Positions 6,224 through 14,265 of a stretch of DNA of 51,153 nt are shown here, piece after piece. The translations under genes were made by a program, and so were the position numbers. Source of the DNA: a virus; the IMG/VR virus record IMGVR_UViG_3300033151_000623, positions 1 through 51,153 of that record; one strand, written 5' to 3'. Within the stretch, counting starts at the first letter, position 1. Each line of letters begins with the position of its first letter. A model generated the notes under the pieces. The model was not told where the DNA came from. It made no database searches and saw only the letters and a list, made by a program, of their open reading frames with translations.

Positions 6224-7211
6224 GATCTATCACCCTTTCAAAACCAGTTGCTACGTACCTTATCGGTACTTTCAATTCTTTGCCCATACTTTCTATACAA
6301 TGTAATGCTTTCTTATCTAAAGTTAATTTTCCAGCTAAATCTGGTCGTAAATAATCAAAGAAAGTTAAAACAATTGATGTTGGGTTATTTATTTTAATAG
6401 CACGTTCAGCCAATTCAGAGTCCCATAGACCTATTCTACGTATTTTCTTTGTTACGGTAGTTATTTCTGGTTTTATTTGTAGATCTTCCCATTTTATTTC
6501 ATTTTTTAACGGCCCAGAATTTCCGGCAACTCTAATCGGGAATGTTCTTAATAACAGTAAAGTTTCTACTTCATATTTATTTGGGGGAATACCACAATCA
6601 GCCAATAATGCACTGGCTGAAATTTCTCTGGAAGTACAAAATGGGTAAAATTTAGAGGAATATAAAGACAACCCCCAACCTTGTGTAGCTTCAATAAATA
6701 CTTCAAGACCATCGTCTAATTCGTGATGAATAGCACTGGTAGTATCATCTACGAGGTAATCTTTAAATATAGGATAATCCTTTATTAATTTTGCTTTACG
6801 CATAATTCTATCAGCTAAAGCTGCACCAACTCCTTCTCCCGTACTGCCTATTTTCTTTTTCAGATCCTTTTCAATTTGTTTATGTTTTTCCTCAATGATA
6901 GTAGCGTGTTTATCAATAAGAAGCCGACCCTTTAATTGATAACCTAAGCTCTCCACCATCGCTATTTCTTCTTGCAATACTTTGGGGTCTATTATTGCCG
7001 TTGGTGGAATAATCAGTAATGTGAAAGCTCTGTCCCAAGCACATGGAATTTGACGCATCTTATACACTTTACCTTTATGTATCATCGAATGTCCAGCTTG
7101 ACTACCACCAGTTCTTATTACTGCTGCTGGATTTCTCTCATTATTCAACCAATGAGTAAAAGCCCCTTTTCCACAAGATCCGAACTGCCCATCCATAATA
7201 ATCGTAATCAT
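6207..7211 (-). CDS. purZ: PurZ-like 2-amino-deoxyadenylosuccinate synthetase
   Basis: 334 aa, adenylosuccinate synthetase family. The N-terminal P-loop reads DGQFGSCGKG where PurA has GTQWGDEGKGK, so the catalytic Asp of PurA is replaced by Ser12. This Asp-to-Ser change is a hallmark of PurZ, which joins dGMP and aspartate toward 2-aminoadenine deoxynucleotides. Other family motifs are kept: GGSQAGHS (PurA GGHNAGH), GSTGEGVGAALADR, SREISASALLADCGIPP and KKIRRIGLWD. Length matches short archaeal-type PurA and PurZ proteins rather than the roughly 430-aa bacterial enzyme. The gene has AAAGGAGG upstream and follows the polymerase gene, as in known Z-genome loci. Confidence 0.85.
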   Translation of the reverse strand: MITIIMDGQFGSCGKGAFTHWLNNERNPAAVIRTGGSQAGHSMIHKGKVYKMRQIPCAWDRAFTLLIIPPTAIIDPKVLQEEIAMVESLGYQLKGRLLIDKHATIIEEKHKQIEKDLKKKIGSTGEGVGAALADRIMRKAKLIKDYPIFKDYLVDDTTSAIHHELDDGLEVFIEATQGWGLSLYSSKFYPFCTSREISASALLADCGIPPNKYEVETLLLLRTFPIRVAGNSGPLKNEIKWEDLQIKPEITTVTKKIRRIGLWDSELAERAIKINNPTSIVLTFFDYLRPDLAGKLTLDKKALHCIESMGKELKVPIRYVATGFERVIDLGRRG

Positions 7212-7214
7212 GTC

Positions 7215-8954
7215 TTAAACCTCCTTTAAATTTGATAAATCTGGCCCAATATGTGATTCCACTACCATAGGAACTTTACACGGGAATGGTGATGTTTCTA
7301 AACATTGCACGATTGATGGTATTAAAAACATTTCCTCCTTTCTAATTTCAAATATAAGAGAATCGTGTATTTGGTGCATAATTCTGGTGTCGTGTTTATT
7401 TAGTTTATTATATAATTCTATCATTTTAATCTTCATTATTTCAGCTACTGTACCTTGAATTAATGAATTCATTGCTTTGTGTGGATCTTCAACATTTCTT
7501 CTTCTCCTGCCAGTAAAGTATCTAATATATCCTCTTCTCCTCTGTACTTCTTCAGCTCTCTTTTGTAAACGTCTGAAAGATGGAAAACTTCTATGAAAAC
7601 TCTGTAAAACTTCATACGCTTCTTCAAACGGTAGTTCTAAGTATTCAGCAAGTCCTTTTGCACCTACGCCATAAATCATAGCGAAATTTATTCTTTTGGC
7701 CATTTGTCTACTTTCTTTATCTCGTTTACCTAAAACACGCTCCGCCGTAAGCATGTGAATATCTTCTTTATTAATGAATTGTTCTATCATAGCTTCCTCT
7801 CCAGCAAAATGAGCAGCTATTCTTAATTCAGCTTGGGAATAATCGCAACAAAGGAAAAGGAAGTTAGGCCTGGATTGGATTAATTTTTTAATGTTTATTT
7901 CTCCTTCTTTACCAACATTAAAAACGGGCAAATTTTGCATGTTTGGATTACTGCTTCTTAATCTGCCTGTTTTAGTAAAGCTGGATAAATTTGTTCCAAA
8001 GCTGGTATGCACAGTAGAATCTTTTGTTAAAAATCTTTCGTAAACCTCTAAAAAGTCAGTCCGCCTATTTCTAATAGCTCTGTACTTCATCAACGATTTA
8101 CAAAATGGATTTCGTTGTTGTTCTAAGAAAACTTTATTAGTTGTTTTAGTGTTAATTCCAAACTTCTTACTTAAGATATCCAGCACCTGTATTGTTGATG
8201 CTGGGTTGAAGTCTTTACCTGCCAAATCAACCAATTTTTCGTAAATTTGTTTCTCTGCTTTTTTTGTTTTAATTAATTGTTCTTTCAATTCCTTTTTATT
8301 TATAAAAAATCCAATTTTTTCTATCTCCTTCAATACTGAACAAAAAGACATATCAAACTTTAATAAGTCATTAAATTCTGAGAAGTCTTTTGATTCTTTA
8401 TTGAATTTTTTAAATAGCAGATCTGTTAAGTCTAAATCTTTTAAAGCGTAATCATGCATTTCTTCAGGAGAAATTTCTGCGTATGATTTTAACCTTCTTT
8501 TTCTTATTATATTTTTTATGCGCATTTTCTCAGAACTATCACCAGCCAATTTTTCTAATTGGAAAGAAGAAGCATTTTCATCAATTAAATGGGCCATATA
8601 CATTGTGTCTATTATTTTATTTTTAATTACAATTCCTTCTTTTTCCATAAAAAGAATGTCAAATTTAATATTGTGCCCGACAATAGTCTTTTTACTATCT
8701 GAAAAGAAATCGGATAAAAGAACAATTAAAGACGTCTTTAATTGTTTATGATCACAAAATAAATTTAGTTGAGAAATTACGTGTCTAAATGGCATATAAA
8801 ATCCTTGTCCATCAATCTTCATACCGACTCCACAAAGCATATCACCAGAAAAAGGAAAAAGACCGGTTGTCTCCAAATCAAATATGACTGGAGAATTCGT
8901 TTTCTCTAATTTTCTCAAAATAACAAGAAAATCGTCTTTTTTATTTATTAACAT
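7215..8954 (-). CDS. Family A DNA polymerase with 3'-5' exonuclease (candidate DpoZ)
   Basis: 579 aa. The exonuclease domain has VIFDLETTGLFPF (Exo I), IVGHNIKFDILF (Exo II) and YALKDLDLTDLLF (Exo III). The polymerase domain has motif A DYSQAELRIAAHF, motif B RQMAKRINFAMIYG and motif C MHQIHDSLIFEI. There is no N-terminal 5'-3' exonuclease domain. Motif C has HDS where bacterial Pol I has HDE. Proofreading-competent PolA enzymes next to purZ (DpoZ) are reported to favour aminoadenine incorporation, so this is probably the replicase of a Z genome. The start overlaps the upstream gene by 14 bases. Confidence 0.9.
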   Translation of the reverse strand: MLINKKDDFLVILRKLEKTNSPVIFDLETTGLFPFSGDMLCGVGMKIDGQGFYMPFRHVISQLNLFCDHKQLKTSLIVLLSDFFSDSKKTIVGHNIKFDILFMEKEGIVIKNKIIDTMYMAHLIDENASSFQLEKLAGDSSEKMRIKNIIRKRRLKSYAEISPEEMHDYALKDLDLTDLLFKKFNKESKDFSEFNDLLKFDMSFCSVLKEIEKIGFFINKKELKEQLIKTKKAEKQIYEKLVDLAGKDFNPASTIQVLDILSKKFGINTKTTNKVFLEQQRNPFCKSLMKYRAIRNRRTDFLEVYERFLTKDSTVHTSFGTNLSSFTKTGRLRSSNPNMQNLPVFNVGKEGEINIKKLIQSRPNFLFLCCDYSQAELRIAAHFAGEEAMIEQFINKEDIHMLTAERVLGKRDKESRQMAKRINFAMIYGVGAKGLAEYLELPFEEAYEVLQSFHRSFPSFRRLQKRAEEVQRRRGYIRYFTGRRRRNVEDPHKAMNSLIQGTVAEIMKIKMIELYNKLNKHDTRIMHQIHDSLIFEIRKEEMFLIPSIVQCLETSPFPCKVPMVVESHIGPDLSNLKEV

Positions 8955-9189
8955 TTTTTGCCCTTCTCTTTGATGTTATATTTTCTTTGTGTTTTTTATA
9001 TTTATCCCCATTTTCTTTCCAATATTTTCTCATATAAATAGCCCTGTTTCTTCTTTTTTCCCAATCAGATAACTTGGAGCGTCTGTCATCTTGCCAGTTG
9101 GAGCAATCATTTTTTCTACAATGCTTGGCTTCTAAGTTTATTTTGTCACATGGGATATTGAACAATTTTTCAGAAAATTTACAACCCAT
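8941..9189 (-). CDS. Small Cys- and Lys-rich hypothetical protein
   Basis: 82 aa. The N-terminal half has four cysteines (GCKFSEK, NIPCDK, HCRKNDCSNW) that could bind zinc. The C-terminal half is very basic and tyrosine-rich (YMRKYWKENGDKYKKHKEN), resembling basic tails next to HNH-type nucleic-acid modules. No HNH catalytic residues are visible. GGAGAGG precedes the ATG. Its location between primase-helicase and polymerase suggests a replication accessory role, but this is not established. Confidence 0.5.
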   Translation of the reverse strand: MGCKFSEKLFNIPCDKINLEAKHCRKNDCSNWQDDRRSKLSDWEKRRNRAIYMRKYWKENGDKYKKHKENITSKRRAKNVNK

Positions 9190-9214
9190 TTTAAACCTCT
9201 CCTTCTATATATTA

Positions 9215-11998
9215 TTAGTGGGGCAACGCATTTAAAAATTTGATAAACTCAGGAAATTTTCTATATTCCCCACGTGAAGTTTTTCTAATCAATTTATTTC
9301 TAATTAAGAAAAAAAGTATTGCCCGCCTTTCTTCTACATCTACATTTAATGCATTTTCTAAATCATTTGCATAAAAGAAATCTATATCCCTTAAAAATTC
9401 AGCCAAATTCTTGTATTCGTCCAAAAAAGCTTTTATTGCACTACCTTGCTTTTCAATTATCTTTTGTGTTCTCATTGTTTTTTCGCTATATTGAGCGTAT
9501 TTAAAACTGCTTTTTGAGTAGAGATAATTAATAAATTCATAAACGAAATCAACAAATTCTCCTCTTACTATAACATTTTCACCATCATCCGTTGAAAACA
9601 ACCTACAAGCTAAAGCTGTAGAAAATCGACATAGTTTTATTCTTATATCAGCAGCGTCAATTAAAGGAATATTCTTAGCATATTTTTTGCCCAATTCAAT
9701 TGAATATTTAATTATCTTTTCTTCTGCATCTTGGGGAAAATGTATATGTTCCGTTTTTCTCGACCACGCCCACAAAATAAGTTTTTTACAAAGTTCTGAT
9801 TCGTATTTATGTTTAACTTTAATTCTTTTTAGATTATTTATTGTTTCAGTTGGAATTTCCCCGCTTGCACAACTAACCACAAAATCAAATCTGGCTATAT
9901 CTTCAGGTTTACCTATGAGATAAAATAAAAATTCTACTGGAAACATTCTCATATTTAAAGTATCAGCAGATCTCGGATTAGATAACCAAATTAGCCTGGT
10001 CCGAGCATTCGTTCTCTCGGTTTGAATTTTAGTAAGTTCTGCAATTCCAGAACTTCTTATCCCACTCATATTGCCAATTTCGTCTGTGTTTAACCCACTG
10101 GCCTCATCAATAATAACCATTCTTCTGTCATTGAGCGGTATTTTTCCCCACGTTATATTCCATCTTTTTTGATTTTGCTGTAGACCTCCAACTAATCCCG
10201 CATAACTGGCACTCTCACCTGTCACAAATTCCCCCAACTGGTAATAATCTATTAATCTTTGGATAGTTCTTGATTTGCCCGTGCGGGTATCCCCCAATAT
10301 TAATAATTCTAAATACCCCTTTCTTATAAAATCATTTTGAAAATTAAAAGAAAGCACTGAATGATAAACTAAATCAATTGCCATGTGAAGATCTTCTCTT
10401 CCGTATATTTTAGTTACGTTATAACTTAAATCAGTCGAGATCTCTTTCATTTTCTTTTTTATATTGATTAAAGACCAAGAAACTGGTTGAAAGATCTTTA
10501 AATCGTCTTTTCTATCTGGATTAATAATATCACCCTCAGCTTTTTTACTATCATAAATAATGTGCGTAGCGTATTGAGTTTTTGGATCTGGAACAGTAAT
10601 ACTCTTAAAAATATAACGACAATTAGGTTTCAACCCGTGCCCCATATAATAAGCTCGCCTGGATACATATTCTTGTTCTTTAGCTGACCAATCAAGCTCT
10701 GGAATTAAAAGTAGTTCTTCTATATTTATAACTTCTAAAATTTCAGAGTAATAAGCTCGGCAACCCTTTTTAATTCCACAAATATCCTTTAAGTAAAAAT
10801 TAAGCCTTTCATCAGATACATTTATTAAATTCAAGACTTTAGGGTCAGTATTATTAAAAGTAAGAATTTTCTCCCCGCCAGCTGCACCCAATTCGCAAAA
10901 ATCACAACTCTTCCCGTTCATATTACATTGAAACTTTATTTTAGAAGGAACAATATACGGGGCTAAGTCTTTGCCGGCCACCAGTACCTTTAGTTTTATC
11001 TTCTTATGAAAATAATCACTTTTACTGGCTTGTGAAAGGTGAACCTCATAAATAGTATTATCTTTTTCAATTGCTTCTGCCAAATCGTATGGTTTTGTTT
11101 TTGAAACTAAAGAGTCAAAGTCCTTTTTGGAATAACCACTGTTAATAATATAATTGGAAAAGTCGGCGTTGGCTGGTTCTGTAATTGGTAAATGAATTAT
11201 TTTAATTCTTTTTGCTTCGCTATAAAGTTTTCTGGCAATATTTTCCGCCCCAGTTTGCCCCGCCTTATCAATGTCGTAGCAGATATTCACAATTTTACCT
11301 TTAAAAAGTTCATTCCACTCTTCTTTCCAGGTCCCTGCTCCACCAGTTACAGTAAATGCTGCATATCCCAACTGAAATGCTAATGCCCTATCCATCTCAC
11401 CTTCAAATAAATAAACTTCATCTGCTTCCAGATTTTCAATTCCCAGAATTCTGGCTTTCCCATAGCCAGTCTTCCATGAAATCACCTTCTTGCTACCCTT
11501 TTCTTTCCTTGAATACATACGGATATTTCTCCAAAATCCTTCTACATCTGGTACTGGGAATGTGATCCTTCCTTTATTATATCCAATTCTAAGCTTTTTA
11601 ATTGTTTTATCAGATAACCCCCGTTCTTCCTTCAAAAACTTCAAAACCACCTTATTTTTCTCTAAATTGTCCTGATATTCCCCCACTATATTATCTTTTA
11701 TAGCTGGAAGATCGTGTGTAACTTCTTCTGCTTCTTCCCCGTTACACACGATCTCCTTACATATTTTGTCTATTTTATCCTTCGCAATAGGAAAAGGATC
11801 CCCTGTCATCTTCATCCAGAAAGTGTAAACATCGCCAGCCTCAGGACATGCAAAACATCGCCAAAGACCAGTCTTCAAGTTTATTGACATAGAAGGATTA
11901 TGATCATCATGGAAAGGACAGCAGACTGGCGCCTCGCCTGATTCATTTGGTTTAAGTTTTTCATTGAAAAATCTGGAAAATACTTTTATGTATTTCAT
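9215..11998 (-). CDS. Primase-helicase: CHC2 zinc finger, Toprim and MCM-like AAA+ helicase
   Basis: 927 aa in one chain. Residues 25-60 form a DnaG-type zinc finger (CPFHDDHNPS then WRCFAC). Toprim follows at about 190-270 with EVYLFEGEMDRA and CYDIDKAGQTG. A cysteine cluster near 360-420 (CNMNGKSCDFC, CGIKKGCRAY) resembles the zinc-bearing N-terminal domain of MCM helicases. The AAA+ core has Walker A GDTRTGKS, Walker B RMVIIDEASG and sensor LIWLSNPR. The C-terminus looks like a winged helix (RRAILFFLIRNKLIR). It should synthesise primers and unwind DNA. Most bacterial phages use DnaB- or SF4-type helicases here, so the MCM-like core is unusual. Confidence 0.85.
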   Translation of the reverse strand: MKYIKVFSRFFNEKLKPNESGEAPVCCPFHDDHNPSMSINLKTGLWRCFACPEAGDVYTFWMKMTGDPFPIAKDKIDKICKEIVCNGEEAEEVTHDLPAIKDNIVGEYQDNLEKNKVVLKFLKEERGLSDKTIKKLRIGYNKGRITFPVPDVEGFWRNIRMYSRKEKGSKKVISWKTGYGKARILGIENLEADEVYLFEGEMDRALAFQLGYAAFTVTGGAGTWKEEWNELFKGKIVNICYDIDKAGQTGAENIARKLYSEAKRIKIIHLPITEPANADFSNYIINSGYSKKDFDSLVSKTKPYDLAEAIEKDNTIYEVHLSQASKSDYFHKKIKLKVLVAGKDLAPYIVPSKIKFQCNMNGKSCDFCELGAAGGEKILTFNNTDPKVLNLINVSDERLNFYLKDICGIKKGCRAYYSEILEVINIEELLLIPELDWSAKEQEYVSRRAYYMGHGLKPNCRYIFKSITVPDPKTQYATHIIYDSKKAEGDIINPDRKDDLKIFQPVSWSLINIKKKMKEISTDLSYNVTKIYGREDLHMAIDLVYHSVLSFNFQNDFIRKGYLELLILGDTRTGKSRTIQRLIDYYQLGEFVTGESASYAGLVGGLQQNQKRWNITWGKIPLNDRRMVIIDEASGLNTDEIGNMSGIRSSGIAELTKIQTERTNARTRLIWLSNPRSADTLNMRMFPVEFLFYLIGKPEDIARFDFVVSCASGEIPTETINNLKRIKVKHKYESELCKKLILWAWSRKTEHIHFPQDAEEKIIKYSIELGKKYAKNIPLIDAADIRIKLCRFSTALACRLFSTDDGENVIVRGEFVDFVYEFINYLYSKSSFKYAQYSEKTMRTQKIIEKQGSAIKAFLDEYKNLAEFLRDIDFFYANDLENALNVDVEERRAILFFLIRNKLIRKTSRGEYRKFPEFIKFLNALPH

Positions 11999-12012
11999 AT
12001 GTTTATGCCTAC

Positions 12013-12456
12013 TTAAAAAGGCAATCCTGGCCCTTCTACATCAATATATGTATCTTTTTCTTCTTCTGGTTTAAAGACTTCCTTTCCAGGAGTTGCCGAT
12101 GCAAATACGTCAGTAACTACATTTCTTTCTTCGGAAATTACCACAATAACTCTACATTTAACGCCAATAATATCCTTTGGGTTGAAATCGAAAACGGATT
12201 TTGGAATTTTTACTCCCCTCAATCTTTCAAGAATTTGCTTTAACCTCCATAAAGCTTGATTCTGAAGAGAAGTATTAAGCCATAATAATCTACCTTTACA
12301 TTCTCCTTCTTCCATTACTTTGAAAGTCCATTTTAAATAAGGTTTACCTGATCCTGATTCTTTCCCCGATACTTTCTTAATTTCAAACACCGCGCATTCG
12401 TATGTACTTTCAGGTATTGCTATGACATCATTCGTATCCGTAAAATCTACTTTCAT
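12013..12456 (-). CDS. DUF669-type single-stranded DNA-binding protein
   Basis: 147 aa. The pattern IPESTYECAVFEIKKVSGKE, then KPYLKWTFKV, GRLLWLNTSL and IIGVKCRVIV matches phage DUF669 proteins, which are OB-fold SSB-like and often sit beside a RecA-like ATPase. The acidic C-terminus ends in GPGLPF, similar in style to SSB tails that recruit partners. GAGGAG precedes the start. It lies between the ATPase and the primase-helicase, as expected for a recombination and replication cassette. Confidence 0.75.
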   Translation of the reverse strand: MKVDFTDTNDVIAIPESTYECAVFEIKKVSGKESGSGKPYLKWTFKVMEEGECKGRLLWLNTSLQNQALWRLKQILERLRGVKIPKSVFDFNPKDIIGVKCRVIVVISEERNVVTDVFASATPGKEVFKPEEEKDTYIDVEGPGLPF

Positions 12457-12462
12457 TTTTCA

Positions 12463-13230
12463 TCACTCCTCTTTAGTCTTTTGTTTTTTACCTTTAATAA
12501 CCAAATCAAGAATCTTTGGAAAAGTTGGTTCGTCAATCACATCCCCCAGTGTCCCACTACGATCTTTAGCAAGAAATTTACCGAACGGTTGTACTAATAA
12601 TCGCCTGACAACTTTTTTTTCTGTTTCACTTCCTTTCTCTGTACTTCCCTTGCTCACGGATTGAACGAAGAGATACCCAATAATATCAACGCTGGATTCA
12701 AGATCATCACCTAATCGTGGAGTTACAGCAGGTGATACACTTTCTATAATATCATTCTCATCCTTTTCTACTCTTTCCAAACACGTAAAAATAACATGCA
12801 TTGGTAGATCTCTAAATGCGCGAACGACTTTTCTAAGTTGTTCAGTATTTTTTCCCCAGTCATTTTTCGACGGAATATCGGGGTCTCTGCTCGGTTTTGC
12901 CTTAACAACATTTCTTAAAATTGTATCCATACTTTTTTTCTGGATCTCCCCGAATCCATCCAACACTACTGTTTTGTAAGGGTGTTTTCCTGATTGTAAA
13001 TACCAAAAAATTTCATTCATTCCTAAAAAATTGTTTAAATCAATAGCGTCAACTTTTTTATCCGCCACCGAAAGTAAACTACGATCTGCATTAATAAATA
13101 ACGGTTTCGGGGCAGTAGAAGAAAACACTGTTTTTCCAACACCACTTTTTCCGTAAACTAAAATTTTCAGAAATGCTGCGTCTACCCCTACTCTCTTTAT
13201 CTTACTTTGGATAGGATTTCTTTCTTCCAC
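12463..13230 (-). CDS. RecA-like AAA ATPase, Sak4-type recombinase candidate
   Basis: 255 aa. Walker A is LVYGKSGVGKTVFS at residues 26-39, Walker B is KTVVLDGFGEI near residue 85, and a third motif is MHVIFTCLERVEKDE. The layout fits the phage nucleotide-binding ATPase family (AAA_24, Sak4-like), single-strand annealing or RecA-core proteins usually paired with a DUF669 SSB as here. The start is GTG at 13230 with GGGGGTG upstream. A C-terminal Lys-rich tail (KGKKQKTKEE) may contact DNA. Confidence 0.8.
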   Translation of the reverse strand: MEERNPIQSKIKRVGVDAAFLKILVYGKSGVGKTVFSSTAPKPLFINADRSLLSVADKKVDAIDLNNFLGMNEIFWYLQSGKHPYKTVVLDGFGEIQKKSMDTILRNVVKAKPSRDPDIPSKNDWGKNTEQLRKVVRAFRDLPMHVIFTCLERVEKDENDIIESVSPAVTPRLGDDLESSVDIIGYLFVQSVSKGSTEKGSETEKKVVRRLLVQPFGKFLAKDRSGTLGDVIDEPTFPKILDLVIKGKKQKTKEE

Positions 13231-13249
13231 TATTTATACACCCCCTTTC

Positions 13250-13558
13250 TTACATTTCTCTCAATACATATTCCTTAGTTTTGGCGTTATATATGAGCAA
13301 TGGAATTTTATCCACTTTTTTACTTAAAATATGAACAGTCAAGGAACATAAAGTCGTGTTTCCGCAAAGAAGTAAAAAATCCTGTTCATCGAAATTTTTT
13401 AATTTAAGTTCTAATTCTCTTTTCAATCTATCAAGATTAAAAATATTTACTTTACCATCAGTTAAATGGATCAAGTTTTTATTACTTGAATGTGGTATAT
13501 ATTTTAAAGCTGGCGTAAAGTCGTGACCTGCAGAATTTACACAATAGATTTTGTGCAT
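13250..13558 (-). CDS. Conserved phage protein of unknown function
   Basis: 102 aa. The pattern AGHDFTPALKY, then HLTDGKVNIFNLDRL, DFLLLCGNTTL and IPLLIYNAKTKEYVL recalls a small phage family beginning with an AGHDFS motif. I know no function for it. AAAGGAGG precedes the ATG at 13558. It is the last protein gene upstream of the recombination genes and lies just downstream of a tRNA-like gene. Confidence 0.6.
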   Translation of the reverse strand: MHKIYCVNSAGHDFTPALKYIPHSSNKNLIHLTDGKVNIFNLDRLKRELELKLKNFDEQDFLLLCGNTTLCSLTVHILSKKVDKIPLLIYNAKTKEYVLREM

Positions 13559-13588
13559 ATTTCAATCCTCCTTTCCTTTAAATTAATT

Positions 13589-13711
13589 AGGGGCTGGCAG
13601 AGATTTGAACCCTGCATAACCGGTCTTTCTTATCGCTTATTGATAGGGAGTTTAGGCCTTTTACCACGTCTTGCAATAAGTCAATGCGTCTACCCATTCC
13701 GCCACAGCCCC
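13589..13711 (-). tRNA. tRNA-like gene 1 (Leu/Ser-type body, enlarged anticodon arm)
   Basis: The acceptor stem is GGGGCTG with CAGCCCC and discriminator T. TG follows at positions 8-9, then a D arm with GCG/CGC and a GGG-containing loop. The T arm has loop TTCAAAT but a 6-bp stem. In the anticodon position ATTGA pairs with TCAAT, but 37 bases lie between them instead of 7, so no normal anticodon can be read. About 20 bases follow before the T stem. The 3' flank is identical over roughly 25-30 bp to that of tRNA-like gene 3. An intron, a degenerate tRNA or a dedicated tRNA mimic are all possible. Confidence 0.6.
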
Positions 13712-13734
13712 CAAACTATTTAATTTTCAAATTA

Positions 13735-13791
13735 TCGGGGGCAGTCGCTACAAACCACCCCCTTATCTCACGGAGGAACTTAGTGAGAAAC
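13735..13791 (-). other. Non-coding stretch with two hairpins upstream of tRNA-like gene 1
   Basis: On the minus strand CTCAC pairs with GTGAG around an 11-base loop. After ATAA, a GGGGG/CCCCC hairpin with a 16-base loop follows. The GTGAG-ATAA-GGGGG order resembles the repeated motif of 14209-14261 but lacks its 3' partner helix. It may be a diverged copy. No gene here. Confidence 0.35.
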
Positions 13792-14061
13792 TTATCCTCT
13801 ATAAACCTCGCTCGGCGTATTGTTCATAACTCCACCTGGTTCTTTTCTTGGTTGTCTTATGTTGATTCCTTCCCCTTTTATGACTTCAAGTTGCCCTTCG
13901 TCCATGTAGTGATAATCAGCTTTCTTCCCATCCTTATCTATCCTTGGACTTACGCAATACTGGATACACCCATTCAAGTATTCGCACCTCGCCGTCGTTA
14001 TTCCCTCAAATCCAGTAACCTTGTCTCTTACTTTTTGACCCAATTGAATCAATTTGTTCAC
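13792..14061 (-). CDS. Conserved phage protein (VTGFEGIxTARCEYLNGC family)
   Basis: 89 aa. KVRDKVTGFEGITTARCEYLN and CIQYCVSPRIDKDGKKAD match a small, widespread phage family that I recognise by pattern but whose function is unknown. It is beta-rich, perhaps an SH3-like or DNA-modification accessory fold. GGAGGTGAAC precedes the start. A 24-bp piece of its 5' end (14021-14044) is duplicated at 16953-16976 next to a promoter, so this gene and the neighbouring RNA cassette have been copied together in the past. Confidence 0.6.
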   Translation of the reverse strand: MNKLIQLGQKVRDKVTGFEGITTARCEYLNGCIQYCVSPRIDKDGKKADYHYMDEGQLEVIKGEGINIRQPRKEPGGVMNNTPSEVYRG

Positions 14062-14082
14062 CTCCTTAAATTAATAAATCTG

Positions 14083-14196
14083 TGGGGGAGAAGGCAGGAT
14101 TCGAACCTGCGGCATCCGGTTCCGATTTTTTAGGAACCTCATATGCTATAAGCGAAAGGTAAAAATACCGGCGCTCTACCACTGAGCTACTCCTCC
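14083..14196 (-). tRNA. tRNA gene 2: canonical body with 39-nt anticodon-loop insertion
   Basis: This is the clearest of the series. Acceptor GGAGGAG/CTTCTCC, TA at 8-9, D arm GCTC/GAGC with loop AGTGGTA, and anticodon stem CCGGT/ACCGG (14116-14120 and 14167-14171). A 5-base variable loop, T arm GCAGG TTCGAAT CCTGC and an encoded CCA complete it. The anticodon loop is 46 bases instead of 7. Inside it lies a hairpin (14133-14160) carrying the repeated RNA motif found at 14209, 16186 and 16253. G-1 faces C73, as in tRNA-His. If 39 bases were removed a UUU anticodon is one option, but splice points cannot be fixed from sequence. Confidence 0.75.
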
Positions 14197-14208
14197 CTCA
14201 AACTGTCA

Positions 14209-14261
14209 GGGGCGAGGGGTAAATGTTTGCCGATAAACGGAATAGGAACCCCTTGTGCCCC
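14209..14261 (-). ncRNA. Structured RNA motif copy A
   Basis: On the minus strand: outer helix GGGGC/GCCCC, asymmetric internal loop ACAA opposite TC, inner helix GGGGT/ACCCC, then TCC and an apical region with a GTTT/AAAC hairpin. The same design with different helix sequences recurs in copies B and C. It begins 4 bases after the stop of the 628-aa gene, so it could be a 3' processed RNA, a binding site for that protein, or a transcript-end structure. It has no U tract and is not a standard terminator. Confidence 0.65.
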
Positions 14262-14265
14262 CACA

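Noticed and set aside
5178-12456. Search for a DatZ-type HD-domain dATPase near purZ
   Set aside because: No protein with an H...HD...D arrangement of suitable length was found here or elsewhere; reported as absent rather than assigned to an unknown gene.
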